Source: Verrucomicrobiota bacterium (lineage in GTDB: Bacteria > Verrucomicrobiota > Verrucomicrobiia > Opitutales > Intestinicryptomonadaceae). Taken from it: a stretch of DNA of 64,000 nucleotides. The position numbers and the translations under genes were made by a program. Each line of letters starts with the position of its first letter. Positions within the stretch are counted from its first letter, which is position 1. Of this stretch, positions 8,803 to 18,322 are shown one piece after another. The stretch covers positions 12,566-76,565 of the forward strand of contig QALA01000065.1 of assembly GCA_003343565.1 (NCBI GenBank), in the 5' to 3' direction. Below the pieces are notes generated by a model. It ran no database searches, was not told the origin of the DNA, and saw only the letters and a program-made list of their open reading frames with translations.

Positions 8803-10317
8803 TTAATCGGCAGACTCCATCTCCGCCTTTTCAAATTCCTCCTGACTGCGTATCGGCGAGTACATGTCCGCCTTCATCTCCTCCGAGGTGGCCTGCATTG
8901 CGTGCGTCCAACCGCCGCCGAGCGCGCCAATCAGCTCGACGCAGGCGCGATATTTATCGCCCAAAAGAGACAGCTGCAAACGCTCGTTCGCCAGCGCCAA
9001 ACGCTGGGCGTCGCTGACTGCAAAATAGTCCTCCGCGCCGAGATCGTACTGTTTCTGCGTCAAATCCTGAACCTTCAAAGACGACTTCGTCACCTCGCGG
9101 CGGCGCGCGTACTCCGCGTTCAAATGATTGATGGAAGTCAGCGCGTTCTCAACGTCGCCTATCGCCGTGAGAACCGTGGCCTTGTAGCGCTCAAGCGCCT
9201 GCTTGTGCGCCGCAAGCGCGACCTGCTTTTGGGCGTAGATGCGCCCGGCCTGAAATATCGGTATGTACACCTGCGGACTGACGCCCCACGCAAAGCTCGC
9301 CGAATCGAGCAGCTTCTCAAAATTGTTGCTCTGCATGCCCGCGTTGGCCGTAATGGAGACCGTCGGGAAGAATCCCGCCTGCGCGACGCCTATTTGCGCG
9401 TTGGCGGCAAAAACCTCCCTCTCGGCCTGCGCGATGTCCGGGCGGCGTTCGAGAAGCTGCGACGGCACGGCCTGCGGAAGCTGCGGAAGTTTTTCCTCAA
9501 GGGGCTTGGCCTCAAACTTGAACTTCGACGGAGGCACGCCCACCAATATCGCCAGCTGGTTTACCGCCAGCGCCATGGAACGCTCCACCGCCGACAACTG
9601 CGCGGCGGCCTCGTTCTCCTGAAGCACGGCGCGGTGCAAGTCCAAGTCGTTCGCGTAATTAAATTTTACGCGGCGGCGCACAAATTCCGTCTGCTCCTTG
9701 CGGACTTGAAGCGTGCGGACAAGCAGGTCCTTCTCCGAAACGTACTGCCTAATCGTGAAATATGTCGAGGCCACATTCGTGTGGAGTATCAGCATCATGT
9801 TGTAATACGCGTCCAAAGCGGCCTGCGCCTGCCCCTCGGCGGATATGACCATGCTCTGAACCCTGCCGAAGAAGTCCAAATCCCACGTGAGCCCGACGCC
9901 TACCGCCCAGCGGTTGTACGTCCCGGTGCTTGACTGCTGGTAGTTTCTCGACGTGCCCGTGCGCGCGTAGTCCGCGTTTGCCGAAGCCTGCGGATACAAG
10001 TCGGCCTCGTTCATGCGCGCGTTCTGCCTGGCCTGTTCGACCGCGTAAAAGGCCGCGGCCAGATTGGGGCTGTTTTTGGAGCTCAGCGCGATGAGATTGT
10101 CGAGCGCGGTGTCGGAAAATATGCACCACCATTCGCCCTTGGGCAGGGTGTCGCTCGGCACGGCCTCCTTCCAAAGCCCGTCGTCTCTGGAGAAGTGTTC
10201 GGCGGTCAGGTCCCAGTTCGCCACTTCGGAATCGGGATTCTCGTAGTCCGGCCCGACCGTGCACGAACACAACAGCCCCGCCCCGAAAACCGCCAGAATA
10301 TTTATATAATTTCTCAT
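8803..10317 (-). CDS. RND outer-membrane efflux lipoprotein (NodT/OprM family)
   Basis: 504 residues. The N-terminal lipoprotein signal ends in a lipobox at Cys17/Cys19 (AGLLCSC), followed by TVGPDYENP, the typical start of mature NodT-type channels. Two outer-membrane efflux repeats follow (LDNLIALSSKNSPNLAAAF near residue 90, and the second repeat in the C-terminal half with ERRPDIAQAEREVFAANA). Homologues form the trimeric outer-membrane barrel and periplasmic tunnel of tripartite pumps. It is the last gene of the minus-strand operon, 22 bases after the pump gene, with a terminator downstream. Confidence 0.93.
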   Translation of the reverse strand: MRNYINILAVFGAGLLCSCTVGPDYENPDSEVANWDLTAEHFSRDDGLWKEAVPSDTLPKGEWWCIFSDTALDNLIALSSKNSPNLAAAFYAVEQARQNARMNEADLYPQASANADYARTGTSRNYQQSSTGTYNRWAVGVGLTWDLDFFGRVQSMVISAEGQAQAALDAYYNMMLILHTNVASTYFTIRQYVSEKDLLVRTLQVRKEQTEFVRRRVKFNYANDLDLHRAVLQENEAAAQLSAVERSMALAVNQLAILVGVPPSKFKFEAKPLEEKLPQLPQAVPSQLLERRPDIAQAEREVFAANAQIGVAQAGFFPTVSITANAGMQSNNFEKLLDSASFAWGVSPQVYIPIFQAGRIYAQKQVALAAHKQALERYKATVLTAIGDVENALTSINHLNAEYARRREVTKSSLKVQDLTQKQYDLGAEDYFAVSDAQRLALANERLQLSLLGDKYRACVELIGALGGGWTHAMQATSEEMKADMYSPIRSQEEFEKAEMESAD

Positions 10318-10339
10318 ACTTCCATTCCCCTCAATAAAA

Positions 10340-13300
10340 TCACTTTTCCGGCAACGCGGGCTTGTACCCGCGCCGAATTACATAGAAGAATACCGGCGTA
10401 AAGAGCAAGCCCAAAATTGTCACGCCAAGCATTCCGAAAAATACCGACGTCCCCAACGCCTGCCTCAATTCCGAACCCGATCCCGTCCCGTAAGCCAGCG
10501 GAACCACGCCCAAAATGAACGCAAACGACGTCATCAAAATCGGGCGCAGCCTGTTCTTCGACGCCGCGCTTACCGCGCTGACTACCTCCTCGCCGCGCTC
10601 CTGCCTCTGCTTTGCGAACTCGACAATCAGAATCGCGTTCTTGCACGCAAGCCCGATTAGCACGACAAATCCGACCTGCGTCATGATGTTGTTGTCCATT
10701 CCGCGCAGCAAGACGCCGCTTATTGCGAACAGCAGCACCAGCGGCACCACCAGAATCACCGACAGCGGCAGCTTCCAACTTTCGTAGAGCGCCGACAGCA
10801 ACAGGAACACGAACAGCACGCACATTCCAAATATGTAAATCGAAGTGTTGCCCACGCGCTTTTCCTGGAACGCCAAATCCGTCCATTCTATATCCATTCC
10901 GGCGGGCAGATTCTCCTTGGCGATCTTCTCGATGGCCGCCATCGACTGCCCCGTGCTATAACCGATTCCGCAATTGCCCATCAGCTCCGCCGCCGGATAC
11001 AGATTGTAGCGGCCGACGCGCTCCGGACCTATCGTGCGCTTTACGTCGGCAACCGACCCCAACGGCACATTGACCCCGCGCACGTTCGGGACCTTCAATT
11101 TGTATATGTCGGATATTTCGCTCCTGTTTCCGCCCTCGGCCTGCGCCATTACGCGGTAGACTCTGTTGAGAATGTTGAAGTCGTTTACGTACACCGAACC
11201 GAGGTTGAACTGCATAGTCTCGAATATGGAGGAAATGGGAACGTTCAACTTCTGCGCGCGCTCCCGGTCTATGTCCACATAGAGCTGGGGAGACGAGACG
11301 CGGAATGTCGTAAACGCGAGCGACACGGCGGGATCCTGCATGGATTTCATCGCCAGCATTCGCGTGCATTCCTCCACGGCGTTTATCCCCTTCCCGGTCC
11401 TGTCCTGAACCATCGCCTTGAAGTCGCCTCCGGCCCCTATGCCGTTGACGGCCGGCGGCGTCAGGACGAAAGTCGACGCTTCCGGCACCTGTTTCATCAG
11501 GGCGAAAGACAATCCGCTGATGAACGAATCCAGATGCAATCCCTTCTTCAAACGCTCGGACTTCGGGTGGAGCTTCATGAATATTGCGCCGGCGTTGGAG
11601 GCCTTGCCGAATGTGGCTCCATTCAACCCCACGACGGACATGACGGTATCGACGTCCGGAAACGTGCGTATTATGGATACTATCTTCTTCATCACGCTGT
11701 CCGTGTGGTCGAGCGCGGCGCCGTCGGGCAGCTGCACCGTACAGAACACGTATCCGGTATCCTGCTTGGGTATGAACCCCTTTGGCGTAATGTCGAACAG
11801 GTACACGCTGAATGCCAGCATGAGCGCGTACAACAAAAACATGGGCGCCCACAGCTTTACGATTACGCGCACAAACCTCCCGTATATTTCCGAAATCCAC
11901 CTGAATCCCGCGTTGAACGCCCTGAAAAACCAGCCGAACAAAAAGTTCCACGCCCGGCTGAACGTGTCGGGGCGCTCCTGCGGCTTCATCATCAGCGCGC
12001 ACAGAGCCGGAGAAAGCGTCAGCGATACGACGCCCGAAAGTATCGTGGAAACCGCTATCGTCAGCGCGAACTGCCTGTAAAACTGCCCCGATATTCCCTC
12101 GATAAACGCCGTGGGAATAAACACGCTGCTGAGCACCAGCACTATGGCTATGAGCGCGCCCTGCACCTGCGTCATGGCCTTCTTGGTGGCCTCCTTTATT
12201 TCGAGGCCGTCGCGCAGATTGCGCTCGACGTTCTCGACGACGACGATGGCGTCGTCAACCACTATGCCGATCGCCAGCACGAGTCCGAACAGGCTGAGGT
12301 TGTTTATCGAGAACCCGAAAAGCGACATGAAAAAGAACGTCCCGATCAGCGACACCGGAATCGCAAAAAGCGGAATCACGGCCGCGCGCCAATCCTGAAG
12401 GAACACCATCATGACGAGAACGACCAGCAAAACCGCCTCGAAAATCGTGTGGTAGACGGCGTCCACGGAGGCGCGTATGTATTCGGTGTTGTCGACCGCT
12501 ATGTAGTAGTCCATTCCCGCGGGGAAGTCGGCCTTCATTTCCTCCAGCGTCTTGCGTATGACTTCCACCGTATGGAGGGCGTTCGTGCCGGGCAGCTGGT
12601 AAATGGCCATGGTGACCGCGGGGGAGGCGTCCATGTAGGAGTCGTCGCTGTAAGTGTAGGATCCCAATTCTATGCGGGCCACGTCTTTGAGCTGGACGAT
12701 TTTCCCGTCGGGGGTGTACCTGATTATTATGCGCTCAAACTCCTCCGGCGACGTCAGCCTGCCCTGCGTATTGATGATGAGCTCGTGCGCGGCGTCCGGA
12801 GACGAAATCGGGGGCTGGTTGATTTTTCCGGCCGCAACCTGCTTGTTCTGCTCGCGCAAGGCCGCGACAACTTGCGAGGCGGTCATATTGAAGTGGTCGA
12901 GCCTGTCGGGATTGAGCCATATGCGCATGCTGTATTCGCGCGAGCCGAAAACCGTGATGTCGCTGACGCCGTAGATGCGCGCGAGGCGGTCGTTCATCTG
13001 GGTGATGGCGTAGTTGGTCATGTATATCTTGTCGCGCGAGCCGTCCGGCGATACGAGGTTGACGGCGACAAGCATGTCCGGAGAGCGCTTCTTGACGACC
13101 ACGCCTATGTTGCGCACCTCCTCCGGAAGCCTCGAACTGGCCATGGAGACGCGGTTCTGAACCTGCACCTGCGCGATGTCGATGTTCGTTCCAAGCTCGA
13201 ATGTGACGTTTATCGACGCGCTGCCGTCGGCGTTGCACTGGCTGGACATGTACATCATGTTCTCGACGCCGTTTATTTCCTGCTCCAGCGGCGCTATAGC

Positions 13301-13486
13301 CGTGTTCATCAAAATCTCCGGCGACGCCCCCGGATAGTTCAGCGTGACCGATATTGTCGGCGGCACGATTTCCGGGTACTGCGTGACAGGCAGGCTCACA
13401 TACCCGACTATGCCAAGCAGCGTTATTATAATCGAAACGACCGACGCAAATATCGGGCGATCTATGAAAAAGTGCGAAAACTTCAT
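10340..13486 (-). CDS. RND multidrug efflux transporter, AcrB/MexB-type
   Basis: 1048 residues, the normal size of hydrophobe/amphiphile efflux RND pumps. It opens MKFSHFFIDRPIFASVVS and has the periplasmic porter segment beginning PVTQYPEIVPPTI. The membrane segment GIVVDDAIVVVENVERN near residue 405 contains the paired aspartates that relay protons. A second six-helix block follows (VGFVVLIGLACKNAILIVEFA). It exports amphiphilic compounds driven by proton influx and works with the flanking fusion protein and channel. The gaps to both neighbours are short (36 and 22 bases), so one transcript is likely. The actual substrates cannot be predicted. Confidence 0.97.
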   Translation of the reverse strand: MKFSHFFIDRPIFASVVSIIITLLGIVGYVSLPVTQYPEIVPPTISVTLNYPGASPEILMNTAIAPLEQEINGVENMMYMSSQCNADGSASINVTFELGTNIDIAQVQVQNRVSMASSRLPEEVRNIGVVVKKRSPDMLVAVNLVSPDGSRDKIYMTNYAITQMNDRLARIYGVSDITVFGSREYSMRIWLNPDRLDHFNMTASQVVAALREQNKQVAAGKINQPPISSPDAAHELIINTQGRLTSPEEFERIIIRYTPDGKIVQLKDVARIELGSYTYSDDSYMDASPAVTMAIYQLPGTNALHTVEVIRKTLEEMKADFPAGMDYYIAVDNTEYIRASVDAVYHTIFEAVLLVVLVMMVFLQDWRAAVIPLFAIPVSLIGTFFFMSLFGFSINNLSLFGLVLAIGIVVDDAIVVVENVERNLRDGLEIKEATKKAMTQVQGALIAIVLVLSSVFIPTAFIEGISGQFYRQFALTIAVSTILSGVVSLTLSPALCALMMKPQERPDTFSRAWNFLFGWFFRAFNAGFRWISEIYGRFVRVIVKLWAPMFLLYALMLAFSVYLFDITPKGFIPKQDTGYVFCTVQLPDGAALDHTDSVMKKIVSIIRTFPDVDTVMSVVGLNGATFGKASNAGAIFMKLHPKSERLKKGLHLDSFISGLSFALMKQVPEASTFVLTPPAVNGIGAGGDFKAMVQDRTGKGINAVEECTRMLAMKSMQDPAVSLAFTTFRVSSPQLYVDIDRERAQKLNVPISSIFETMQFNLGSVYVNDFNILNRVYRVMAQAEGGNRSEISDIYKLKVPNVRGVNVPLGSVADVKRTIGPERVGRYNLYPAAELMGNCGIGYSTGQSMAAIEKIAKENLPAGMDIEWTDLAFQEKRVGNTSIYIFGMCVLFVFLLLSALYESWKLPLSVILVVPLVLLFAISGVLLRGMDNNIMTQVGFVVLIGLACKNAILIVEFAKQRQERGEEVVSAVSAASKNRLRPILMTSFAFILGVVPLAYGTGSGSELRQALGTSVFFGMLGVTILGLLFTPVFFYVIRRGYKPALPEK

Positions 13487-13522
13487 TGTCTTTCCCCTTT
13501 TTTATCGGAAGCGCAAACGCCC

Positions 13523-14707
13523 CTACTTCGCCTGGGCGTCTTTTTTCCCGGCGTCCGCCGCGGGGGGCTGCTCCTTGAGTTCGGAAGGTATGACCTTCGC
13601 CCCCGGAGCGGCGCGGTGAAGCCCCTGCGCAACCACGCGGTCGGTCGGCGACAATCCCTCCTCTATCACGCGGTACTTGCCGTCGAGCCTCCCGACCTTC
13701 ACGGCGCGATACTGCGCCACGTTGTCCTTGTCAATGACTATAACATAGCGGCTGACGAGGTCCGTGCCGATTATCTCCTCCGGAACGACGAGCGAGTCTC
13801 CGACCGCGCCGGGGCGCATTCTCAACTTGCCGAACATGCCGGGAGCCAAATATCCGTCCTTGTTGTCGAAATCGGCGCGCATGGTGAGGCTGGAAGTCTC
13901 CTGACCTATGCGGTTGTCGTAATAGTTGAGCGTTCCCTTAAACGTCTGATGATCGCCCATGACCATGGTGAAATACACCTCCGGACCCGTCCGCTTAACC
14001 ATGTCTATGCTCTTGAACACCCCGTTCTTGGCGTAGTTTACAAAATCGCGCTCGCTGATTTCAAAGTACACTTGGACGACGTCGCTTTCGACAATCGTGG
14101 CAAGGAGGGTAGAATTTGCCGTCACGAGATTTCCTATATCGACAAACCTCTCGCTCATTCTCCCCGACATCGGCGCGCGTATGTGCGTGTAGTCGAGATT
14201 GAGCTGGGCTTCCTTCTCGCGGGCGTCGGCATTCATGAGCGCGGCTTCCGCGGAGAGCAGCTCGCTTTGGCGCGTCTCCAAGACTTCCTTCGCCAGAGCG
14301 TTGGCCGCGTACAGCTCCTTTGCGCGCGCAAGATTGCTCTTGGCAAGCAGCAGTCGCGCCTCGACCTCCTTGCGGGCGGCCTTGGCCGCGGCCAGCGCGG
14401 CCTCGTAGGGACGCGGATCTATGACGAAGAGCAGATCGCCCTTTTTGACGTACTCGCCGTCCTGAAAATTCTTTTCCAGCAGGTAGCCGTTCACGCGCGA
14501 ACGCAAATCGACCGTGGCAACCGCCTGAACCCTCGCGGTGTATTCGTCCCAAATGTCAACCGCCCTCTTCTGAGGATAGACGAACTTGACCTCCGACATC
14601 ACAGACGGCATTCCCCCCTGCCCATTTTCCGCCTTGTCGCAGCCGGACATCGCCGCAGCCGCCGCAAACGCGATTGATACAAAAATTGTGATTGATTTGC
14701 CTTTCAT
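13523..14707 (-). CDS. RND efflux periplasmic adaptor (membrane fusion protein, AcrA/MexE type)
   Basis: 394 residues. A lipoprotein signal with Cys23 (AAMSGC) is followed by the usual order of fusion proteins: a beta/lipoyl half-motif (VRAVATVDLRSRVNGYLLEK, in this protein VQAVATVDLRSRVNGYL), a helical hairpin rich in Ala/Glu/Leu at about residues 100-170, the second lipoyl half, a beta-barrel and a C-terminal membrane-proximal domain. It bridges the pump and the outer-membrane channel. It starts 4 bases after the regulator stop, so regulator and pump genes form one operon. The C-terminal tail is Pro/Ala/Lys-rich. Confidence 0.95.
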   Translation of the reverse strand: MKGKSITIFVSIAFAAAAAMSGCDKAENGQGGMPSVMSEVKFVYPQKRAVDIWDEYTARVQAVATVDLRSRVNGYLLEKNFQDGEYVKKGDLLFVIDPRPYEAALAAAKAARKEVEARLLLAKSNLARAKELYAANALAKEVLETRQSELLSAEAALMNADAREKEAQLNLDYTHIRAPMSGRMSERFVDIGNLVTANSTLLATIVESDVVQVYFEISERDFVNYAKNGVFKSIDMVKRTGPEVYFTMVMGDHQTFKGTLNYYDNRIGQETSSLTMRADFDNKDGYLAPGMFGKLRMRPGAVGDSLVVPEEIIGTDLVSRYVIVIDKDNVAQYRAVKVGRLDGKYRVIEEGLSPTDRVVAQGLHRAAPGAKVIPSELKEQPPAADAGKKDAQAK

Positions 14708-14711
14708 ATTC

Positions 14712-15383
14712 TTATTCCAAGATTTTATCTATTAATTCCGCGTTCACCGCGCCGACCCGCCGCACACAGGCGCGGTCGAAGCACTTCCAGCGCATCGACC
14801 TGACAACCCCGGTGCGGGCATTGTTGAAAAGATGGACCTGCCCCATGAGCATCTCGGCAATTATATGGGCGCGCTCGCCCGCGTACTTGCCGCCGCTGCC
14901 TATTTCCACAAGCTTCCACATCATGTCGCTCACGGGTTTGAAGGCCTTTTTAAAAAACATATCGAAAACCCTGCCGCTCAAAAATTCCTCGCGCATTATT
15001 ATCATGATTATGTAGCGCAGGCATTCGCCGGAATGCCCCTCGCAGGACATTCGGGAGGCCAGTATCGACTTTATCAGCTCCCTGGCCTCCTCCGCTGAAC
15101 CGCTCTTCTTGACCCTTTCAAACCATTCGCAATGGCGGCGGTCGTAAATCTCCATAAACTCAACTATCTGCCGCGCAACAGCCTCGTACAAACCGTTCTT
15201 GCCGCCAAAATAATAACTTATCGCGGCGTGGTTGACGCCGGCCCTCTTGGCGATGCTGCGCGTGCGCGCGGCCGCGAGGGAGTTCATTCCGAACTCCTCA
15301 AGCGCGGCGGCCATGATTCTGGATTTGGCGTCGCCTCCGACGCGTCCGTCCAACATGGCCTGTACGTAGTTGCCCTCCTTCAT
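14712..15383 (-). CDS. TetR-family regulator, CecR-like, first gene of the efflux operon
   Basis: 223 residues from ATG 15383. The N-terminal helix-turn-helix reads RSIAKRAGVNHAAISYYFGG (about residues 43-62), the classic TetR signature. The C-terminal half resembles CecR/YbiH (DUF1956): a REEFLSGRVFD segment, then a helix pair ending in AELIDKILE. The frame extends upstream to 15644, but that part is Arg/Pro-rich and unlike the family. The start lacks an upstream ribosome binding site; an AAGGAGG lies just inside the coding region, too far from the next ATG (15356) to decide. It probably represses its own operon; the ligand is unknown. Confidence 0.9.
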   Translation of the reverse strand: MKEGNYVQAMLDGRVGGDAKSRIMAAALEEFGMNSLAAARTRSIAKRAGVNHAAISYYFGGKNGLYEAVARQIVEFMEIYDRRHCEWFERVKKSGSAEEARELIKSILASRMSCEGHSGECLRYIIMIIMREEFLSGRVFDMFFKKAFKPVSDMMWKLVEIGSGGKYAGERAHIIAEMLMGQVHLFNNARTGVVRSMRWKCFDRACVRRVGAVNAELIDKILE

Positions 15384-15572
15384 AAAAATAAAAGTTTTAA
15401 TCAAATGGTTCAACCTTTTGGTGATGTCAACGCTTTTTTTGCAAAAAACGCCCCGCCATTCGCATATTCCTAAGGCATTGCGCGGATTAAAAAATGCGCC
15501 ATTGCCGCGCGATTGCGCGCCCGCCGCCTTTTGCCGCTTTAATACGGACGCCGCCGATTTCCCGATTTCCAC
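15384..15572. other. Start of divergent intergenic region 15384-16879
   Basis: Nearly 1.5 kb separates the TetR gene from the transhydrogenase operon. It holds family-2 repeat copy 1 (15573-15867), about 500 bases in which no feature was recognised, and family-1 repeat copy B (16364-16621). No frame is convincing on either strand. Confidence 0.5.
15407..15430 (-). promoter_or_regulatory. Candidate promoter/operator of the regulator-efflux operon
   Basis: Reading the minus strand upstream of the regulator, TTGACA (15430-15425) could be a -35 box and is followed by the odd-centred palindrome GGTTGAACC (15415-15407). A good -10 box is not obvious (TTTGAT at 19 bases). A palindrome just downstream of the -35 box would suit autorepression. 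This is inference from position only. Confidence 0.3.
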
Positions 15573-15867
15573 TTTTTTGAAGGCCCTTTGCGCGCGGATT
15601 CCGGGATTAGTCGCGTGCGGAGGTTGGGGGGATTCCGCCCGCAATTTTTCCGCCTCATTTTTTCGGTCTTACGCGCGCCGGGCGAAAACCTGAAAAGGGA
15701 TTCGTCCAAAATTTCAAAGCCGTCCCGACAGATGGCGCGGGCCTAATCATGAGGGTCTAATCTCGCAGACTCAATCGCGCGGATTGGTTGTGCGCGATGC
15801 GCATGTCGGGCTGCGTGCGGGGTACATGCGGGGAGGGGCGCGATAAATACTTTTTCGCTTTGGCATT
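15573..15867 (-). repeat. Family-2 repeat, copy 1 (module order A-B on the minus strand)
   Basis: The reverse complement first carries module A (starting AATGCCAAAGCGAAAAAG, ending CACAACCAA; 15784-15867). It then carries module B (starting GATTGAGTCTGCGAG, ending GGGCCTTCAAAAA; 15573-15783). Both modules recur at 25051-25339 in the opposite order. Module B contains a small hairpin at GCCATCTGTCGGGACGGC. Non-coding. Confidence 0.8.
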
Positions 15868-16363
15868 CTTACCTGCTGTTCCTCCATTTTTTTCGACTTT
15901 CATTTCCCCCCACCTGCGATTCCCGCAAGACCCCCTCCCCGAAAACCGCTCAGCCGCCGAAAATTCCGCCGGCAAAAGCGGAAAAACTTTTTTCGCCTTT
16001 GCCGGTTTGCCGGCTATCCCCGCCTTCAAAACGGGTCGGAAGCGGCAAGCGTTTGAAAGTCCGCTTTCCGCAGGAAATCGAAAATCTCACCGCAAGCTCC
16101 GCACCCGCGTTTTCCTTCGCAAATCTCTTTCGCGGCGAAGCATCAGAATTGGGACCGAGCCGCACTTTCGGCGCCGCGCCTTCCCAACCTCCATTCTTTT
16201 GCCGACACTTCCAAATCTCTCCGACACCGCCCATTCGGAATATCCCCATAAAACATTTTCGCAAAAAAAAGATTAAATCCGTTGCCGCCCCTGTACTCGC
16301 CTTTACCTTCGCAGGCAATCTCCCCCCCTCGTTTCCTCTTCCTCCGCCGCCGGGCGGGCGCAG

Positions 16364-16621
16364 TGTATCGTGAAATTTAATTTTGGAAAACGAAGTAGGA
16401 TTTGGGAAAATGTTCTTGGGAAGGGTCTCGCAAGGGCGGTTCAAGAAGGTTGTAAGGGAAATGCAACTTATGTTAAACTTGGAATAGGGCGAAAAACTTT
16501 CCAAATCTTACTTCATTTGGGGACGCCGGCGTAAAAAATTTCCAAACTCAAATCCGGCGACAAGTCCGCCTCAAAGTCTTTAAATTCCCACAATTTCCCG
16601 TTTCCAATCTCATCTTTCAAA
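16364..16621 (+). repeat. Family-1 intergenic repeat, copy B
   Basis: It has the left end TGTATCGTGAAATTT and right end CATCTTTCAAA. The inverted arms are slightly damaged on the left (AACGAAGTAGGATTTGGGAA) and intact on the right (TTTCCAAATCTTACTTCATTT). One ATTTCCC unit lies before the right end. It lies 258 bases upstream of the transhydrogenase operon, the only copy in a divergent promoter region. Confidence 0.9.
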
Positions 16622-16867
16622 TGACAATAGGCGGCGTTTCCAAAAAAGCCGGAACAAAAAAACGTTCCTCTCGCTCTTCTTCTCCCCCCCCTTTTTTTCA
16701 CACCGCCCCGACCGATTCCCAAATTCGCCAGATTCCCGCCGGAAACGGGAAAAGACGTCCGCCGCAGGCAGAACGTCTGCCACTACCCGAATGGCGCCGG
16801 CAGACCGAAAACGCCAAAGTTTGCGGAATTTCTAAAAAATTCTTGTTTTAATATTTCCGAATTATAA

Positions 16868-16875
16868 AAAGGAGG
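16868..16875 (+). promoter_or_regulatory. Strong Shine-Dalgarno of pntAA
   Basis: AAAGGAGGG lies 5 bases before the ATG at 16880. It fixes the start codon and is one of the few clear ribosome binding sites in the window. Confidence 0.85.
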
Positions 16876-16879
16876 GTTA

Positions 16880-17995
16880 ATGAAAACTCTATTTGTAGCA
16901 TCGGAAGGGGATCCGAGGGAAACCCGCGTGGCGCTCGTTCCCGAAGGCGCAAAGAAACTGGCGGCGGCCGGCTGGTCGGTAAACGTGGAATCCATGGCCG
17001 GGCTGAAAGCCGGTTTTACGGACGCGGCCTACATCGAGGCGGGCGCAAAAATTGTCGACTCCGAATTTGCGCGCGAAGCCGACTTCGCGCTTTCCGTCAG
17101 ACAGCCGGCGATTTCGGAAGTTGGGAAATTCAAGTCCGGCTCGTTCCACTTGAGCCTGCTTGACGCGTTTAACGAAAAGGAGCTGATAGGCGCGTTCGCC
17201 AAGGCGGGAGTGACGGCGGCAAGTTTCGAGATGATTCCCAGAAGCACGATCGCCCAAAAGATGGACGTGCTCAGCTCGCAGTCGAATCTGGCCGGCTACT
17301 GCGCGGTGATAAGGGCGGCGGAGCTCTCCAATAAAATCATACCGATGATGATGACGCCCGCGGGAACAATCTCGCCGCTAAAATTTTTCGTGGTGGGCGT
17401 GGGGGTGGCAGGCCTTCAGGCAATCGCCACGGCAAAGCGCCTCGGCGCGCGCGTCGACGCGTTCGACACAAGGCCGGTGGTCGAAGAGCAGGTAAAGAGC
17501 CTCGGCGCCAAGTTCGTCAAGATAGACCTCGGCGAGACCGGACAGACCGCGCAGGGCTACGCAAAGGAGCTGACCCCCGAACAGATCGAGCTCCAGCGCA
17601 AGGGAATGGCCAAGGTCTGCGCCCAGGCCGACGTGATAATAACGACGGCAAAACTGTTCGGTAGAAAGGCCCCGCGCATAATAACCGCCGAAATGGTCGC
17701 CGGCATGAAGCCCGACAGCATCATTGTCGACATGGCCGCCGGCAGCGGCGGAAACGTCGAAGGCTCCGCGCCCGACGAGACCGTCATAACCGCCAACGGC
17801 GTAAAAATCGTGGGCGACACCTGCCTCGAAGCCGGAGTTCCCGCGACGGCAAGCCAAATGTATTCGTCCAATGCGACAAACTTCATCGAGCACTTTATGC
17901 GCGACGGCCAATTCGAGGTCGACATGCAGGACGACATCATGAAAAGCTGCGTCGTCACCCTCGGCGGAGAAATAGTAAACCCGCGCTTCCGATAG
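16880..17995 (+). CDS. pntAA: NAD(P) transhydrogenase, alpha subunit part 1 (NAD-binding domain I)
   Basis: 371 residues, the soluble NAD(H)-binding domain of proton-translocating transhydrogenase. The N-terminal ETRVALVPEGAKKL segment is the AlaDH/PNT signature. A Rossmann GVGVAGLQAIATAKRLGA motif (about residues 174-191) and a following acidic DAFDTRP define the NAD site. SIIVDMAAGSGGNVEG is a further conserved stretch. The split into three polypeptides (AA, AB, B) resembles Rhodospirillum-type enzymes rather than the two-subunit E. coli form. With its neighbours it couples hydride transfer from NADH to NADP+ to proton entry. Confidence 0.96.
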   Translation: MKTLFVASEGDPRETRVALVPEGAKKLAAAGWSVNVESMAGLKAGFTDAAYIEAGAKIVDSEFAREADFALSVRQPAISEVGKFKSGSFHLSLLDAFNEKELIGAFAKAGVTAASFEMIPRSTIAQKMDVLSSQSNLAGYCAVIRAAELSNKIIPMMMTPAGTISPLKFFVVGVGVAGLQAIATAKRLGARVDAFDTRPVVEEQVKSLGAKFVKIDLGETGQTAQGYAKELTPEQIELQRKGMAKVCAQADVIITTAKLFGRKAPRIITAEMVAGMKPDSIIVDMAAGSGGNVEGSAPDETVITANGVKIVGDTCLEAGVPATASQMYSSNATNFIEHFMRDGQFEVDMQDDIMKSCVVTLGGEIVNPRFR

Positions 17996-18032
17996 GCCGG
18001 GATTCGGCAAAAATTTCAACTACGCGACAAAA

Positions 18033-18320
18033 ATGGAAATTATCCTCCTGCTGTTCATATTCACTCTGGCCGCCTTCCTGGGCTTCGAGCTCATATCGAA
18101 GGTTCCGAGCCAGCTCCACACCCCGCTGATGAGCGGCTCCAACGCCATCAGCGGCATAACAATCGTAGGCGCCCTGATAGCCACCGCGGGAACGGCCAAC
18201 AGCGATTTTGCCACCGTTCTCGGAGCGGTTGCGCTGTTCTTAGCCACGCTGAACGTCGTCGGCGGATACCTCGTCACCGACAGAATGCTGGCCATGTTCA
18301 AAAAGAAGGGGGGCAAATAG
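18033..18320 (+). CDS. pntAB: NAD(P) transhydrogenase, alpha subunit part 2 (membrane)
   Basis: 95 residues with three hydrophobic segments and the conserved SQLHTPLMSGSNAISGI stretch of domain II in the alpha subunit. This small membrane piece joins PntB to form the proton channel. It lies 37 bases after pntAA and 2 bases before pntB. It ends MFKKKGGK, a positively charged cytoplasmic tail usual for this subunit. Confidence 0.96.
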   Translation: MEIILLLFIFTLAAFLGFELISKVPSQLHTPLMSGSNAISGITIVGALIATAGTANSDFATVLGAVALFLATLNVVGGYLVTDRMLAMFKKKGGK

Positions 18321-18322
18321 CA

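Noticed and set aside
11534..14677. A 1047-codon plus-strand open frame opposite the RND pump and adaptor genes
   Set aside because: It is antisense to two clearly identified genes, its product is Arg/His/Val-rich with no domain, and long antisense frames are expected opposite GC-rich third-position coding DNA.
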